A stretch of DNA of 64,000 nt, from the NCBI GenBank assembly GCA_963712825.1, contig CAVQJP010000017.1, positions 41,643 to 105,642 on the forward strand, written 5' to 3'. The position numbers and the translations under genes were made by a program. This DNA is from AP-15 sp963712825 (GTDB lineage: Bacteria > Pseudomonadota > Alphaproteobacteria > ATCC43930 > CGMCC-115725). Each line of letters starts with the position of its first letter. Within the stretch, counting starts at the first letter, position 1. The notes under the pieces are model-generated. The model saw only the letters and a program-made list of their open reading frames with translations. It was not told the DNA's origin and did no database searches. Shown here piece by piece: positions 17,960 to 27,661 of this stretch.

Positions 17960-19391
17960 TGAACCGGCTCAACGACGCCGTCATCGCCAAATGGCGCGAG
18001 CTTAGCCCGCAGCTCCTGCCGTTCGCCGATGTCGCGACGCCGGAATTGCCGCTCGGCCGGTTGTTGCGGCTGTCGCTGTTTCAGGTGTCGGTCGGGATGG
18101 CGGTGGTGCTGCTGATCGGGACTTTGAACCGGGTCATGATCGTCGAACTGGCGGTGCCGGCATGGCTGGTCGCAGTCATGATTTCGCTGCCGCTGGTGCT
18201 CGCGCCGTTTCGAGCGGTCATCGGCTTCCGCTCGGACACACACACCGCTCGCTGCTCGGCTGGCGGCGGGTCCCCTATCTGTGGATGGGCACGCTTGCGC
18301 AGTTCGGCGGGCTGGCGATCATGCCGTTTGCGCTGATCGTGCTGTCGGGCGACACCCACGGGCCGCCGATCATCGGCGAGGCCGGAGCGGCGGTGGCGTT
18401 TCTGCTGCTGGGCGCCGGCTTGCACACGACGCAAACCGCCGGACTGGCGCTCGCCACCGATCTGGCGCCACCCGAGGCGCATCCCCGTGTGATCGCGCTG
18501 CTGTGCGTCATGCTGCTCGCCGGCATGGCGGTCAGCGCCATCGCCTTTGGGGTTTTCCTGGCGCATTTCAGCGAGTTCCGCCTGATCCAGGTAATCCAGG
18601 GCGCAGCCCTGGCGACGATGGGCCTGAACCTGCTGGCGCTATGGAAACAGGAGGCGCGCGACCCGTCGCGAACCGCAATCGCGAATGAACGTGCGTCATT
18701 CGCGGAAGCCTGGCGCGTGTTCAACGCCGGGCATCGTTCGCACCGGCGGCTGATCGCAATCGGGCTCGGCACGATCGCTTTCAGCATGCAGGATTTGCTG
18801 CTCAAACCCTATGACGGCCAGATCCTGCATCTGACGGTCGGGCAGACAAGGTCACTGACCGCGATGCTGGCGGCGGGCGGGCTGAGCGGCTTTGCGCTGG
18901 CCGGGTGGAGCCTGGGCCGCGGCGTCGATTCCTATCGCCTGGCGGCATTTGGCGTAATCGCCGGGCTGGCGGCGTTCTGCGCCGTCATCTTCGCCGCGCC
19001 GCTTGCGTCAGCCATGCTCTTTGCGGTCGGCGTCAGCCTGATCGGTTTTGGCGCCGGTCTGTTCGCGGTCGGCACGCTCAGCGCCGCGATGGAAGTCGCC
19101 CGCGAAGGGCAAAGCGGCTTGGCAATCGGGACCTGGGGCGCGGTCCAGGCAACAGCGGCCGGCATCGTCACCGCGCTCGGCGGTTTGATCCGCGACGCCG
19201 TTTCGAGCCTTGCGGCACATGGTTTTCTGGGCCCGGCCCTGGCCGATCCGTCGGTAGGATACGGGACCGTTTATCACATCGAGATCGCGCTGCTTTTCGC
19301 CACCCTGATCGCCATCGGTCCGTTGGTTCGCGCGTCGAGCGACCAGCGGACGGCGACCGGGTCGGCGCTGCGCGCGGTCACGGCGCGTTAG
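17959..19391 (+). pseudogene. lhaA: lhaA, LH1 assembly factor of the PucC/BCD family, one frameshift
   Basis: Major-facilitator-like membrane protein (12 helices) needed for LH1 assembly. Starts MNRLNDAVIAKWRELSPQLL with LPLGRLLRLSLFQVSVGMAV VLLIGTLNRVMIVELAVPAW. The frame breaks at about 18240, where SDTHRSLLGWRRVPY is interrupted by one extra CA in a CA-dinucleotide run. It then reads cleanly through RVPYLWMGTLAQFGGLAIMP, LATDLAPPEAHPRVIALLCV and GTWGAVQATAAGIVTALGGL to the stop. A single two-base expansion is the only lesion. Confidence 0.9.
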
Positions 19392-19414
19392 CGTTTGATC
19401 GACCGAGGTGACGC

Positions 19415-19866
19415 CATGCCGACCGGCGCGATAACCGGCTACATCGCTGATGCGCGCCGACCCGAAATTGCTACGCGGCCGCAACAAGCTGTGGATCCGC
19501 TTCTTTCTGCTCGCCGTGTTCGCGACGATGTATGTCCGCGATCACGTCCGGCCGGAATTCCACAAGGCGCTGGGTTTGGACCCGGGCGATTATGATTTCA
19601 CCGTGTTCCGGATCACCAGCGAGATCTCGCGGCAGGTGTTTCCCTTCACCCTTGATCTCGACGGTCCCGCCTTTCGCGCCGGTCTCGAGCGGCTGCGGCG
19701 GATTGCCGGGGCGAACGCCGCGGCCCGCGCGCAAGGGGGCGTGCGCGGCCGGCTGAAGCGGGTCGCGCTTGGCGGCGCGGCGGCATTGGCGTTTGCCCGG
19801 CTTTTCGTGCTGCCGGTGCGGCGCAACCCTGTTCCGGCCCGAACCCGCCTCGTCCCGGCGTGGTAG
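19415..19866 (+). pseudogene. acsF: acsF 3' third, aerobic Mg-protoporphyrin monomethyl ester cyclase
   Basis: MRADPKLLRGRNKLWIRFFL LAVFATMYVRDHVRPEFHKA, DYDFTVFRITSEISRQVFPF, DGPAFRAGLERLRRIAGANA and the terminal FVLPVRRNPVPARTRLVPAW belong to AcsF, the oxygen-dependent di-iron cyclase that forms ring E. The N-terminal two-thirds with the iron ligands are missing, along with puhA, puhB and puhC, which normally lie between lhaA and acsF. The fragment starts just after the lhaA stop; a one-base lesion is likely near 19440. Presence of acsF indicates an ancestor able to make BChl with oxygen. Confidence 0.88.
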
Positions 19867-19881
19867 CAGAGCGAGGACGAC

Positions 19882-20645
19882 ATGGCTGACTACCTGCTTC
19901 CTTCCCTCTACGCGCTGTTTGTCTGGTGGTTCAGCACCGGCGTCATCATCTATCTCGACGGCCTGCCGCCGCGGACGTTTCGCTGGAGCATGGCCGGGGC
20001 GACGATCGTGCTGGTCGCCTCGATCTGGGGGCTCTCCGCCACCGCCGAGACCGCGACGGTCGGCGGCGCGTATGCCGCTTTCAGCTATGGGCTGTTGGCC
20101 TAGGGCTGGCAGGAGATCAGCTTCTACATGGGATTTGTCACCGGCTCGCGGCGCGCGCCTTGCGCGGAAGACTGCTCCGGATGGCGCCATTTCGGCCATG
20201 CGATTCAGACCAGCCTCTATCACGAGCTGGCATCATCGCGTGCGCCGCCGCGGTCGTCGCGATTACCTGGAATGCGCCGAACCAGGTCGGGATGTGGACC
20301 TTCATGGTGCTGTGGTGGATGCACCAGAGCGCCAAGCTCAACGTCTTTCTCGGCGTGCGCAATCTGAATGAAGAGTTTCTGCCTGATCATCTGCAGTTCC
20401 TGAAAAGCTTTCTGACCAAAAGACCGATGAACCTGCGGTTTCCAATATCGGTCACCCTGTCGACGGTGGTTGCGGCGTTGCTGTTTGAAAAGGCGTTCGC
20501 GGCCGAGGCAGGTTCATTTACCCAAACGGCCTGACCTTTCTGGGGACGCTGATGGCGTTGGCGATCCTCGAGCACTGGTTTCTCGTCCTGCCGCTGCCCG
20601 CTGCGGCAATGTGGAGCTGGGGGCTGCGCTCGCGCGGCGCGCGGC
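19882..20645 (+). pseudogene. puhE: puhE, photosynthetic complex assembly protein, nonsense and frameshifts
   Basis: Membrane protein (DUF3623) encoded after acsF in many alphaproteobacterial clusters. MADYLLPSLYALFVWWFSTG VIIYLDGLPP, then AAFSYGLLA followed by TAG at 20101-20103 where the family has Trp (TGG to TAG) before GWQEISFYMGFVTG. Frames change near 20235 and 20515. VGMWTFMVLWWMHQSAKLNV, RNLNEEFLPDHLQFLKSFLT and MALAILEHWFLVLPLPAAAM are well preserved. The last frame runs without a stop into the CobW-like gene. Confidence 0.85.
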
Positions 20646-21589
20646 AGGAATTCGCCGTCGAGATCATCGCCGGGTTTCTCGGCGCCGGAAAAACGACCTT
20701 TCTCCAGCGACGGCTGGCAGCCGGCGCCGCCGATCAGCGCACGATGGTGCTGGTCAATGACTTCAGCGCAGTCGGGGTCGACGGATCACTGCTGAGCGGG
20801 CGCGGCGCTGACGTCGTCGAGCTGCCCAATGGCTGCATCTGCTGCTCGTTGCGCCAGGATCTCGCGGTCCAGCTCAAAACCGTCACGCCCAATGGACACC
20901 AGACCGCATCCTGATCGAGCCCAGCGGGGTTGCCGATGTCGCCGCCTTGCTGCACGTTTTCGACAGCGACGACATCCGGCCGCTGATCAGGGATCAGCAT
21001 GTGTTTGTGGTCATCGACGCCGGCGCCTTCCAGCGCGACTATGCGCGCATGGCCGAATACTTCGCAGCCCAGGCCAGCCTCGCGCCGCTGTTCATCGTCA
21101 ACAAGGCGGATCTGGTCAGCCCGGCGGAATTGGCGATGATCGAGAACACGTTGCGGACACTCAATCCGCGCGCCGCGATCGTGCCGGCAGTCTACGGCGT
21201 GTGCGATCCGGGAGCCCTCGAGCGCGCGCCGGTCCGGACCGCGGCAGCGACGGACGGCGAGGCGCACCGGGCGCATGATCTCGCCGACCCGGCATTCGGC
21301 TTTGCATCATGGAGTTCGCGTCTCGCCGGTCCGTGCGACCTCGACGGCCTCGGCGCCGTTCTGGAGGCCGTGGCGGCGCGGCGCATTCGGGCAGATCGAA
21401 CGGGTCAAGGGCATCGCCCGCGCCGGCTCGGGCTGGGTTCATTTCGACGTGGCCGGCGGACGGCCGAGCGTCACGGCTTTTGCCGCGCAAGAGGGCGAGG
21501 AAGGGCGGGTGGTGGCAATCGACCGCACCGTCAACGAGGCGCGGTTGCGCGCCGCATTCGAAGCTTGCGCGGTTCCCGCGGTCAGCTGA
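20640..21589 (+). pseudogene. CobW/COG0523-family GTPase next to puhE, two frameshifts
   Basis: EFAVEIIAGFLGAGKTTFLQ (P-loop), MVLVNDFSAVGVDGSLL and the metal-binding GCICCSLRQDLAVQL identify a COG0523 GTPase of the kind that delivers metals to enzymes. Frames change near 20885 and 21385. VFVVIDAGAFQRDYARMAEY, FIVNKADLVSPAELAMIENT (NKAD specificity motif) and the C-terminal VKGIARAGSGWVHFDVAGGR follow. The upstream puhE frame continues into it with no stop or start between, suggesting a small deletion. Location between puhE and hemA is known from other clusters; the metal and client are unknown. Confidence 0.78.
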
Positions 21590-21659
21590 GCCGGCCAATG
21601 GGCTCGCCAACCGCATTATTGCGCCTTGCTGGTGGCGTCGGGTCTGATCGGAGATTGGC

Positions 21660-22870
21660 GTGAATTACGAAGCGTTCTTTCGCAAACAGCTCGACGGCCT
21701 TCACCGCGAAGGCAATTATCGGGTCTTTGTCGATCTCGAGCGGTGCGCCGGCGCGTTCCCGCTGGCCATCCGCCATGACGACGACGCGCGCCGCGAGGTC
21801 GCCGTATGGTGCTCGAACGATTATCTCGGCATGGGCCAGCATCCCGCGGTAATAGCAGCGATGCACGAGGCGCTCGACCGTTGCGGCGCCGGCGCCGGCG
21901 GGACGCGAAATATTTCCGGCACCAGCCACTATCATGTCTGCCTCGAACGCGAGCTCGCCGATCTGCATGGCAAGGAGGCGGCGCTGCTGTTCACTTCGGG
22001 CTTTGTCTCGAACTGGGCGACGTTGAGCACAATTGCGGCGCGGCTGCCGGGTTGCGTCGTTCTTTCCGACGCCGCCAACCATGCCTCGATGATCGAGGGG
22101 ATTCGTGACAGCCGGGCCGAAAAGCGGATTTTTGCCCATAACGATCCCGCCGATCTCGATCGCCGGCTGGCTCGGATCGAACCGCATCGGCCAAAGCTGG
22201 TGGTCTTCGAATCGGTTTATTCGATGGACGGCGACATCGCACCGATCGCCGAGCTGTGCGATGTTGCCGAAGCGCACGGCGCGATGACCTATCTCGACGA
22301 AGTGCATGCGGTGGGGCTTACGGACCGCGCGGCGGCGGGATCGCCGAACGCGACGGCCTCAGTCACCGCCTGACGGTTGTCGAGGGCACCCTGGCCAAGG
22401 CGTTTGGCGTCGTCGGCGGCTACATCGCGGCATCGGCGGCGCTGTGCGACTTCATTCGCAGCTTTGCGTCCGGCTTCATCTTTACGACGGCGCCGCCGCC
22501 GGCTGTCGCCGCGGGCGCTTTGGCGGCGATCCGCCACCTGCGGTCGAGCGATCTCGAGCGCCGGCGTCATCAGCAGGTCGTCGCCGCCGTGCGCCGGCGT
22601 CTCACCGAAGCCGGCATCCCGCATCTCGATAATCCCAGCCATATCGTGCCGGTGATCGTCGGCGATCCGGTGTTGTGCAAATGGATCAGCGACGTGCTGC
22701 TCGACAAGCACGGGATCTATGTCCAGCCGATCAATTATCCGACTGTCCCGCGCGGAACCGAAAGATTGCGGATCACGCCGTCGCCACTGCACAGCGACGC
22801 CGATATCAGCCATCTCGTGCAGTCATTGTCGAGCGTCTGGGCAGAGCGCAAATTGCCGCGCGCCGCATAG
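21660..22870 (+). pseudogene. hemA: hemA copy 1, 5-aminolevulinate synthase, one frameshift
   Basis: PLP enzyme joining glycine and succinyl-CoA to 5-aminolevulinate, the first step of tetrapyrrole synthesis in alphaproteobacteria. GTG start with GGAGA upstream: MNYEAFFRKQLDGLHREGNY, WCSNDYLGMGQHPAVIAAMH, RNISGTSHYHVCLERELADL and YLDEVHAVGL. A missing T near 22320 (a TTT run reduced to TT, expected VGLYGPRGGG) shifts the frame. The PLP-lysine segment VVEGTLAKAFGVVGGYIAAS and C-terminus YVQPINYPTVPRGTERLRIT continue in the next frame. It is the PGC-linked copy; an intact paralogue lies 1 kb away on the opposite strand. Confidence 0.92.
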
Positions 22871-23265
22871 CAGCCGGGCCGGGCCGGCGGGGTCGTCCCG
22901 CCACCTTTTTCCCCGGTCGACCCGGCCAAGACGGGATTACTGCCGGCAAGGCGCGGCAGCAGCCAGCTCAACACGCCGAGCGTAGGACGACCCTCAGCCG
23001 ACGCGCAGGATCTGTTGGGCGAGCATCGTCAATGAGCCGCCACCCCAAGAACGCCAAGACTGGCGATGGACCAGCCGCATTGGAACCAAGACGCGTCGAT
23101 TTTTTGAAAATCTGCGGCGAGAGCGATGTTATCGGCTTGGCCGAAAAAGACCGTCAGCCCATGACAGATGAAGCCGGCCCTATCGAGGTCGGTCTTCTCC
23201 ATTGGTCCAGGGTTGCTCGTCGCCGTTCGCGCCGCCCACCGCGCGGACCGGGCGAAGCCTGCGGT
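22871..23265. other. no recognisable gene
   Basis: Between the hemA1 stop and a small membrane protein fragment. Open frames exist on both strands but none has family-like sequence, a good ribosome site or codon bias that stands out. Probably decayed DNA at the edge of the photosynthesis cluster. Confidence 0.5.
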
Positions 23266-23490
23266 TCAGTCGCGGGCCGCCGATGTGGCCACATCGCCGG
23301 CGAGGCCCCGAGCTGCCTTGGGCTGAGGACGGACCAGCAAATAGAAAGCGGCAACCTGCGTGATCATCAATATGGGCACGTAGATGATCAGGATCGCGTA
23401 GGTGGCGGCCAACCGCCCCGCCAAATCCGGAAGGTCGAACTGGCTGCCGTGATAGTAGTCGATGATGATGTCGCCTGCCCCGATGATCAT
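23266..23490 (-). CDS. small membrane protein fragment, unknown family
   Basis: 74 residues, MIIGAGDIIIDYYHGSQFDL PDLAGRLAATYAILIIYVPI LMITQVAAFYLLVRPQPKAA, with one clear membrane helix. The ATG lies inside the fdhD remnant, so this is more likely the C-terminal part of a longer membrane protein fused by deletion to fdhD than a real independent gene. No family was recognised. Confidence 0.4.
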   Translation of the reverse strand: MIIGAGDIIIDYYHGSQFDLPDLAGRLAATYAILIIYVPILMITQVAAFYLLVRPQPKAARGLAGDVATSAARD

Positions 23491-23499
23491 CGAGATCGT

Positions 23500-23668
23500 C
23501 GGGCGTCGCGATCAAGACCGCATGGGTCGTGCCGTCATAGCTGAATGCGACCGGCACCTCCTCGGCCAAGGTGCGTTCGCCCAGTAGTGCGACGCCGTTG
23601 CGCCACGACAGCCGTGTGACGCGCCGAGCCGGCGGCGGCACCCACGGCAGGGCATTCACCGCGAACAT
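23500..23668 (-). pseudogene. fdhD: fdhD 5' remnant (formate dehydrogenase sulfurtransferase)
   Basis: RVTRLSWRNGVALLGERTLA EEVPVAFSYDGTTHAVLIAT PDDLDD matches the N-terminus of FdhD, which sulfurates the molybdenum cofactor for formate dehydrogenases. Homology stops after PDDLDD. It follows the fdhF/ydeP-like remnant on the same strand, so the two were probably neighbours. Confidence 0.65.
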
Positions 23669-23689
23669 TGTTCAGACACCGGAATTTGA

Positions 23690-23915
23690 GCTGCGGCTGC
23701 GGGCGAACCAAGACTGGGATCGATTTTGCCGCCGGGGTCCCGCTCTTCAGATCATGATGGGCGAGCGGCAGCAGCGGATTGGTCTCCGGATAGTAGGCGC
23801 CGATCGAACCGGCGGCGATGCTATGCGCTTTTGCCCAGAACCCGCCGACAATTCGCCGCCTACCCGCCTCAGCCAGAGACCCGATCTCGACCAGATCGCC
23901 TTCCGCGATCCTCGA
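23690..23915 (-). pseudogene. fdhF/ydeP-type molybdopterin oxidoreductase 3' remnant
   Basis: Minus-strand GDLVEIGSLAEAG, a frame change, then AHSIAAGSIGAYYPETNPLL PLAHHDLKSGTPAAKSIPV is the typical C-terminus of FdhF/YdeP-family molybdopterin oxidoreductases. Only this tail remains, directly downstream of hemA copy 2. With the fdhD piece it marks a lost formate-dehydrogenase-like locus. Confidence 0.6.
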
Positions 23916-25175
23916 TCAGGCGGCGGGCCGCAACCGCAGCGCGCTCGATATTGAAATCACATTGGTTTGTCGTGGCAGTCCCAGCGTGTCCCAGACGACC
24001 CGCAACGCATTCGCAAGTCCTTCGATCAGCCGATCGTTGTGGAACGGCGTCGGAGTGATGCGCAGCCGCTCGGTGCCCCGCGGCACGGTTGGATAGTTGA
24101 TCGGCTGGACATAGATGCCAAACCTCTCCAAGAGAAGGGTTGACGCTTCTCGGCAGCGCACCGGGTCGCCGACCGGCACCGGAATGATGTGCGATTGCGA
24201 AGCCATCAACGGAATGCCAGCCTCGCGCAACGCGCGGCGCGTCTTGTCGACCTGCAGCCAGTGCGCAATCCGCTCTGCCGCCGATCGCTTCAGATGCGCG
24301 ATGCTTTGCGTAGCGGCAGCTGCCACTGCCGGCGGCATGGCCGTCGTGAAGATAAAGCTCGGGGCCGCGGAGCGGATCGCGTCGCAGATCACGGCATCGG
24401 CGGCGATGTAGCCCCCGACAACGCCGAAACCTTTTGCCAAGGTTCCCTCGATGACATCGACCCGGTCCATGACCCCGTCGCGCTCGGCGATACCGGCTCC
24501 GCGCAGGCCGTAAAGACCAACCGCGTGCACCTCGTCGAGATAGGTGAGCGCCCCGTATTTAACCGCCAGATCGCAGATCTCGCCAATCGGGGCGATATCG
24601 CCGTCCATCGAATAAAGCAATTCAAAAACAATAACCTTCGGACGGCCATGCTCCGCCTCCTCGAGGAGTCGCCCAAGATGGCCGAGATCATTGTGCCGGA
24701 AAATCCGTTTTTCGGCGCCGCTCGCCCGGATTCCAGCAACCATCGAGGCATGGTTTTTCGCATCCGACAGAATGAGGCAATTCGGCAGCAGCCGGCCAAT
24801 CGTACCAAGCGCCGCCTCATTGGACACATAGCCCGAAGTGAAGACGAGGGCGGCCCCCTTGCGATGCAGATCCGCGAGCTCCGCTTCGAGGGCGACGACG
24901 GCATGGCTATTGCCGGAGATGTTGCGGGTCCCGCCGGCGCCGGCGCCCATTCGCACCGCCGTCTCGATCATCGCATTGATGACGGCAGGATGGCGTCCCA
25001 TCCCGAGATAATCGTTTGAGCACCAAACGACCACCTCGCGGGAAGCGCCATTGCTGCGCCAAATGGCAAAGGGTGGACGGTCGGCGCGCCGCTCCAGATC
25101 GACAAAGGTGCGATAGCGGTCTTCCCGACGCACAGAGTCGAGGTATGAATGAAAATGGTCACGCAATATCATCAT
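23916..25175 (-). CDS. hemA: HemA copy 2, 5-aminolevulinate synthase, intact
   Basis: 419 residues, the normal ALAS length. EVVVWCSNDYLGMGRHPAVI, AGGTRNISGNSHAVVALEAE, SMDGDIAPIGEICDLAVKYG, TYLDEVHAVGLYGLRGAGIA, the PLP-lysine motif VIEGTLAKGFGVVGGYIAAD and YVQPINYPTVPRGTERLRIT are all present. It makes 5-aminolevulinate for heme and, where present, bacteriochlorophyll. It is transcribed opposite to copy 1 and follows an aldo/keto reductase and a dehydrogenase on the same strand with an 84-base gap, so it may be the end of an operon. As the only undamaged copy here it probably supplies heme synthesis. Confidence 0.95.
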   Translation of the reverse strand: MMILRDHFHSYLDSVRREDRYRTFVDLERRADRPPFAIWRSNGASREVVVWCSNDYLGMGRHPAVINAMIETAVRMGAGAGGTRNISGNSHAVVALEAELADLHRKGAALVFTSGYVSNEAALGTIGRLLPNCLILSDAKNHASMVAGIRASGAEKRIFRHNDLGHLGRLLEEAEHGRPKVIVFELLYSMDGDIAPIGEICDLAVKYGALTYLDEVHAVGLYGLRGAGIAERDGVMDRVDVIEGTLAKGFGVVGGYIAADAVICDAIRSAAPSFIFTTAMPPAVAAAATQSIAHLKRSAAERIAHWLQVDKTRRALREAGIPLMASQSHIIPVPVGDPVRCREASTLLLERFGIYVQPINYPTVPRGTERLRITPTPFHNDRLIEGLANALRVVWDTLGLPRQTNVISISSALRLRPAA

Positions 25176-25259
25176 ATTCCCCTTTTGTTCTGGACGCCTG
25201 GAAAGGGCTGATCACCGCGCGGAGGTCCGAAAAGTAGAATTTCGCCCGACGCCAGCACG

Positions 25260-26294
25260 CTACCGCGCCACTTCCAAGATCCCGGCATTGGAGCGCGCGG
25301 GCGGCGCCATGAACTCGGGGCCCACCGGATCGGTGATTGACTCTCGCAGGATGCGATCGATCGCGGTCTTTGCCGCGGCATCGAGCGACCATCCGAAAAC
25401 CTCGTCGATCGGTTGCAGCTGGGCGGGATGGCGTGCTCCCCACAATGCCGCAGTCGCGCCCTTATCGAGCAGCCAGCGCACGGCCAAATGGATGACCCGC
25501 TTGCCGTAGCGCTGTCGAGCGAATTGATCGAGACGGCGAACCGCAACGAGGTATTGTGCTGCATAGCGCGGCGGCTGGAATTTCGGGTCGGTCAGGCGAA
25601 GATCGTCACCATCAAAATGCGCATCTTCCTGCAGCTTGCCGGACAGCAGGCCGCGGCACAGCGCGCCATAGGTAACGGTCGCCAGATCCGATTGCCGACA
25701 ATAGCGCAAGAGCTCGCTCTCGATCTCGCGCTCGAACAGATTGTAGGGCGGCTGCACGACGTGCAGCTTGGCGACGCGGCAAAAGCGCTCGATCTGCGGA
25801 ACCGAGAAATTGCTCACGCCAATAGCCCGGATCTTCCCCTGGTCGAGCAGCGTCTGCATCGCTTCCGCGGTCTCTTCGACCGGCACCAGCGGATCGGGCC
25901 AATGTACTTGATAAATGTCGATGTAGTCGGTCCGCAATCGTCGCAGCGAGTCGCCGATCTCGCGCAGGATCCGGTCGCGGCTGGCATTGCGGAAGACCCT
26001 TCCGTCCTTCCACTCGAGTCCCGCTTTCGTAGCAATCACGACACGCGAGCGCAGCCCACGATCAGCAATCGCGCGGCCGACGATCTCTTCCGAGCGGCCG
26101 AATCCATAAGCCGGCGCGGTGTCGATCAGGTTGACGCCGCGCTCGATCGCGGCATGAATCGTCGCGACCAACTCGGTGTCATCCGTCCCGCCCCACATCG
26201 AGCCGCCGATCGCCCAGGTGCCAAGGCCGACGCGCGATACGGCCAGGCTTGTGCCTGAAATTGTCACCGATTCCACATTGACATTCGCCGTCAT
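25260..26294 (-). CDS. aldo/keto reductase
   Basis: 344 residues from the ATG at 26294. TIM-barrel oxidoreductase: GLGTWAIGGSMWGGTDDTEL, the catalytic Asp/Tyr region NLIDTAPAYGFGRSEEIVGR, the Lys region VVIATKAGLEWKDGR, YIDIYQVHWPDPLVP with the active-site His, and AIGVSNFSVPQIERF. NADPH-dependent reduction of aldehydes or ketones is expected; the substrate is unknown. It lies between a 3-hydroxyisobutyrate-dehydrogenase-like gene (45-base gap) and hemA copy 2, all on the minus strand, which suggests a common transcript. Confidence 0.9.
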   Translation of the reverse strand: MTANVNVESVTISGTSLAVSRVGLGTWAIGGSMWGGTDDTELVATIHAAIERGVNLIDTAPAYGFGRSEEIVGRAIADRGLRSRVVIATKAGLEWKDGRVFRNASRDRILREIGDSLRRLRTDYIDIYQVHWPDPLVPVEETAEAMQTLLDQGKIRAIGVSNFSVPQIERFCRVAKLHVVQPPYNLFEREIESELLRYCRQSDLATVTYGALCRGLLSGKLQEDAHFDGDDLRLTDPKFQPPRYAAQYLVAVRRLDQFARQRYGKRVIHLAVRWLLDKGATAALWGARHPAQLQPIDEVFGWSLDAAAKTAIDRILRESITDPVGPEFMAPPARSNAGILEVAR

Positions 26295-26338
26295 CGTCTT
26301 TTCTCCAACGTGCAGGCCAAGCCTCACTCGACGTCTGC

Positions 26339-27277
26339 TTAATCTTCAATTCCTGCCGCCTCCGCTGCGACCAGACCCAGGGCCGACCAGTCGAGTTCCG
26401 CGTAGCCGTGGGCCAGACCGGTGATCATTCGGTCCCGCACGACGCTGACCGAGGGCATCGGGACGTTGACCGCCTCCGCTTCCGCCAGCGCCAAACGGAC
26501 ATCCTTGAGTGCCAGCGGAAGCACAAAGCCCGAAGGCATGAAGCGCTGAGCGGCGATTTTGGCGCCGTAAAGCTTATGAACCCGGCTGCCGAACATCATC
26601 GAAGTCAGAATGTCGAGAACCGCGGCCGGATCGAGGCTGCGCTTGCGCACCAGTGCCAGCACTTCGCCGAGCATTTCCAATGTCGTCGCCATCATCGCAT
26701 TGCCGACGATCTTGACCAGGTTGGCGCTCTCGGGATTGCTGCCAATGACAAAGGTGCGTTGGCCGAGCAGGTCGAACAGTGGACGGCAACGCTCGAGCGG
26801 GTCACCGGCGCCGGCCGCGACGATGAACAACTCGCGGGCCTGGGCCGCATCGGGATTGCCGAACACCGGCGCTGCGACATAGCACTGGTCGTGCTTTTCG
26901 TGTTCCTCGCCGAATTCGCCTGCCGCCGCGGTGCTGATCGTGCTCATCGCGAGATGCACGGCATTTGGCTTCAGACCCGCGGCCAGCCCCGCTTCCCCGG
27001 TTTTACCGAATACCGCCTCGCGAACCGCGCGGTCGTCAGGCAGCATGCTGATGACGAAATCGCAGTCGAACAAATCGGCAATGCTGAATTTCGGCTCGAG
27101 GCCGAGGGCCTGGATTTCCGCCGCGCGCTCCGGACGGCGAATATAGGCGATCACCCGGCAGCCGCCGGCCGCGAGATTGGCGGCCATGGCGCTGCCCATG
27201 CGCCCCAGCCCGACAAAGCCGACGCTTGCATCTAAGGTCCGGCGCCGGTGACGCCCATCGTCAATGGAGAGATCCAC
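26339..27277 (-). CDS. NAD(P)-dependent beta-hydroxyacid dehydrogenase family
   Basis: About 312 residues. Rossmann motif VGFVGLGRMGSAMAANLAAG, substrate motif (AMSTISTAAAGEFGEEHEKH), and the catalytic Lys region SANLVKIVGNAMMATTLEML identify the 3-hydroxyisobutyrate/tartronate-semialdehyde reductase family. It interconverts a beta-hydroxyacid and the semialdehyde; the exact substrate cannot be read. No in-frame ATG is close to the Rossmann motif. GTG at 27277 is a guess and the frame stays open to 27337. Head gene of the presumed operon with the aldo/keto reductase and hemA. Confidence 0.85.
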   Translation of the reverse strand: MDLSIDDGRHRRRTLDASVGFVGLGRMGSAMAANLAAGGCRVIAYIRRPERAAEIQALGLEPKFSIADLFDCDFVISMLPDDRAVREAVFGKTGEAGLAAGLKPNAVHLAMSTISTAAAGEFGEEHEKHDQCYVAAPVFGNPDAAQARELFIVAAGAGDPLERCRPLFDLLGQRTFVIGSNPESANLVKIVGNAMMATTLEMLGEVLALVRKRSLDPAAVLDILTSMMFGSRVHKLYGAKIAAQRFMPSGFVLPLALKDVRLALAEAEAVNVPMPSVSVVRDRMITGLAHGYAELDWSALGLVAAEAAGIED

Positions 27278-27351
27278 GTCTCGAACTCCTTGCGTACACC
27301 CCGAAGCGGGTGCGGGGCGCTGCCTTGCGCCCCGCAATCCCAGCTATTGCA

Positions 27352-27585
27352 TCAAAAGTCTATCGTGTGATCGCGGGACGCGCAGTGGCCAGGAATCCAT
27401 TTGCCGCCCCCGAGATATCCGGCAGGCTCCCAATCATAGTTCGGGGGGCATTGCTGAGCGGCCTGGTTGTCTGCCTGAGCATTGGCGGTCCACTGGCCAT
27501 TCGCCGGCAATGATTGCGCTCCCGCCGAAAGCGGGACCGCCGCCACTGCGAGCGCTCCAAGGAAATAAAGCATCTGCAACCGCAT
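27352..27585 (-). CDS. small exported protein, unknown function
   Basis: 77 residues from the ATG at 27585, which has TGGAGGTTC upstream. A clear signal peptide (MRLQMLYFLGALAVAAVPLS AGAQS) is followed by a short mature part rich in Asn/Gln/Gly with two Cys (CPPNYDWEPAGYLGGGKWIP GHC), which could form a disulfide. No family recognised. It is followed on the same strand by the dehydrogenase gene. Confidence 0.65.
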   Translation of the reverse strand: MRLQMLYFLGALAVAAVPLSAGAQSLPANGQWTANAQADNQAAQQCPPNYDWEPAGYLGGGKWIPGHCASRDHTIDF

Positions 27586-27661
27586 GTTGAACCTCCACAG
27601 TTCATGCAAACCCAATCGCCCATAGCGTGATCCGCATTCCAGTAGTTGGGTTGTCGAAGGC

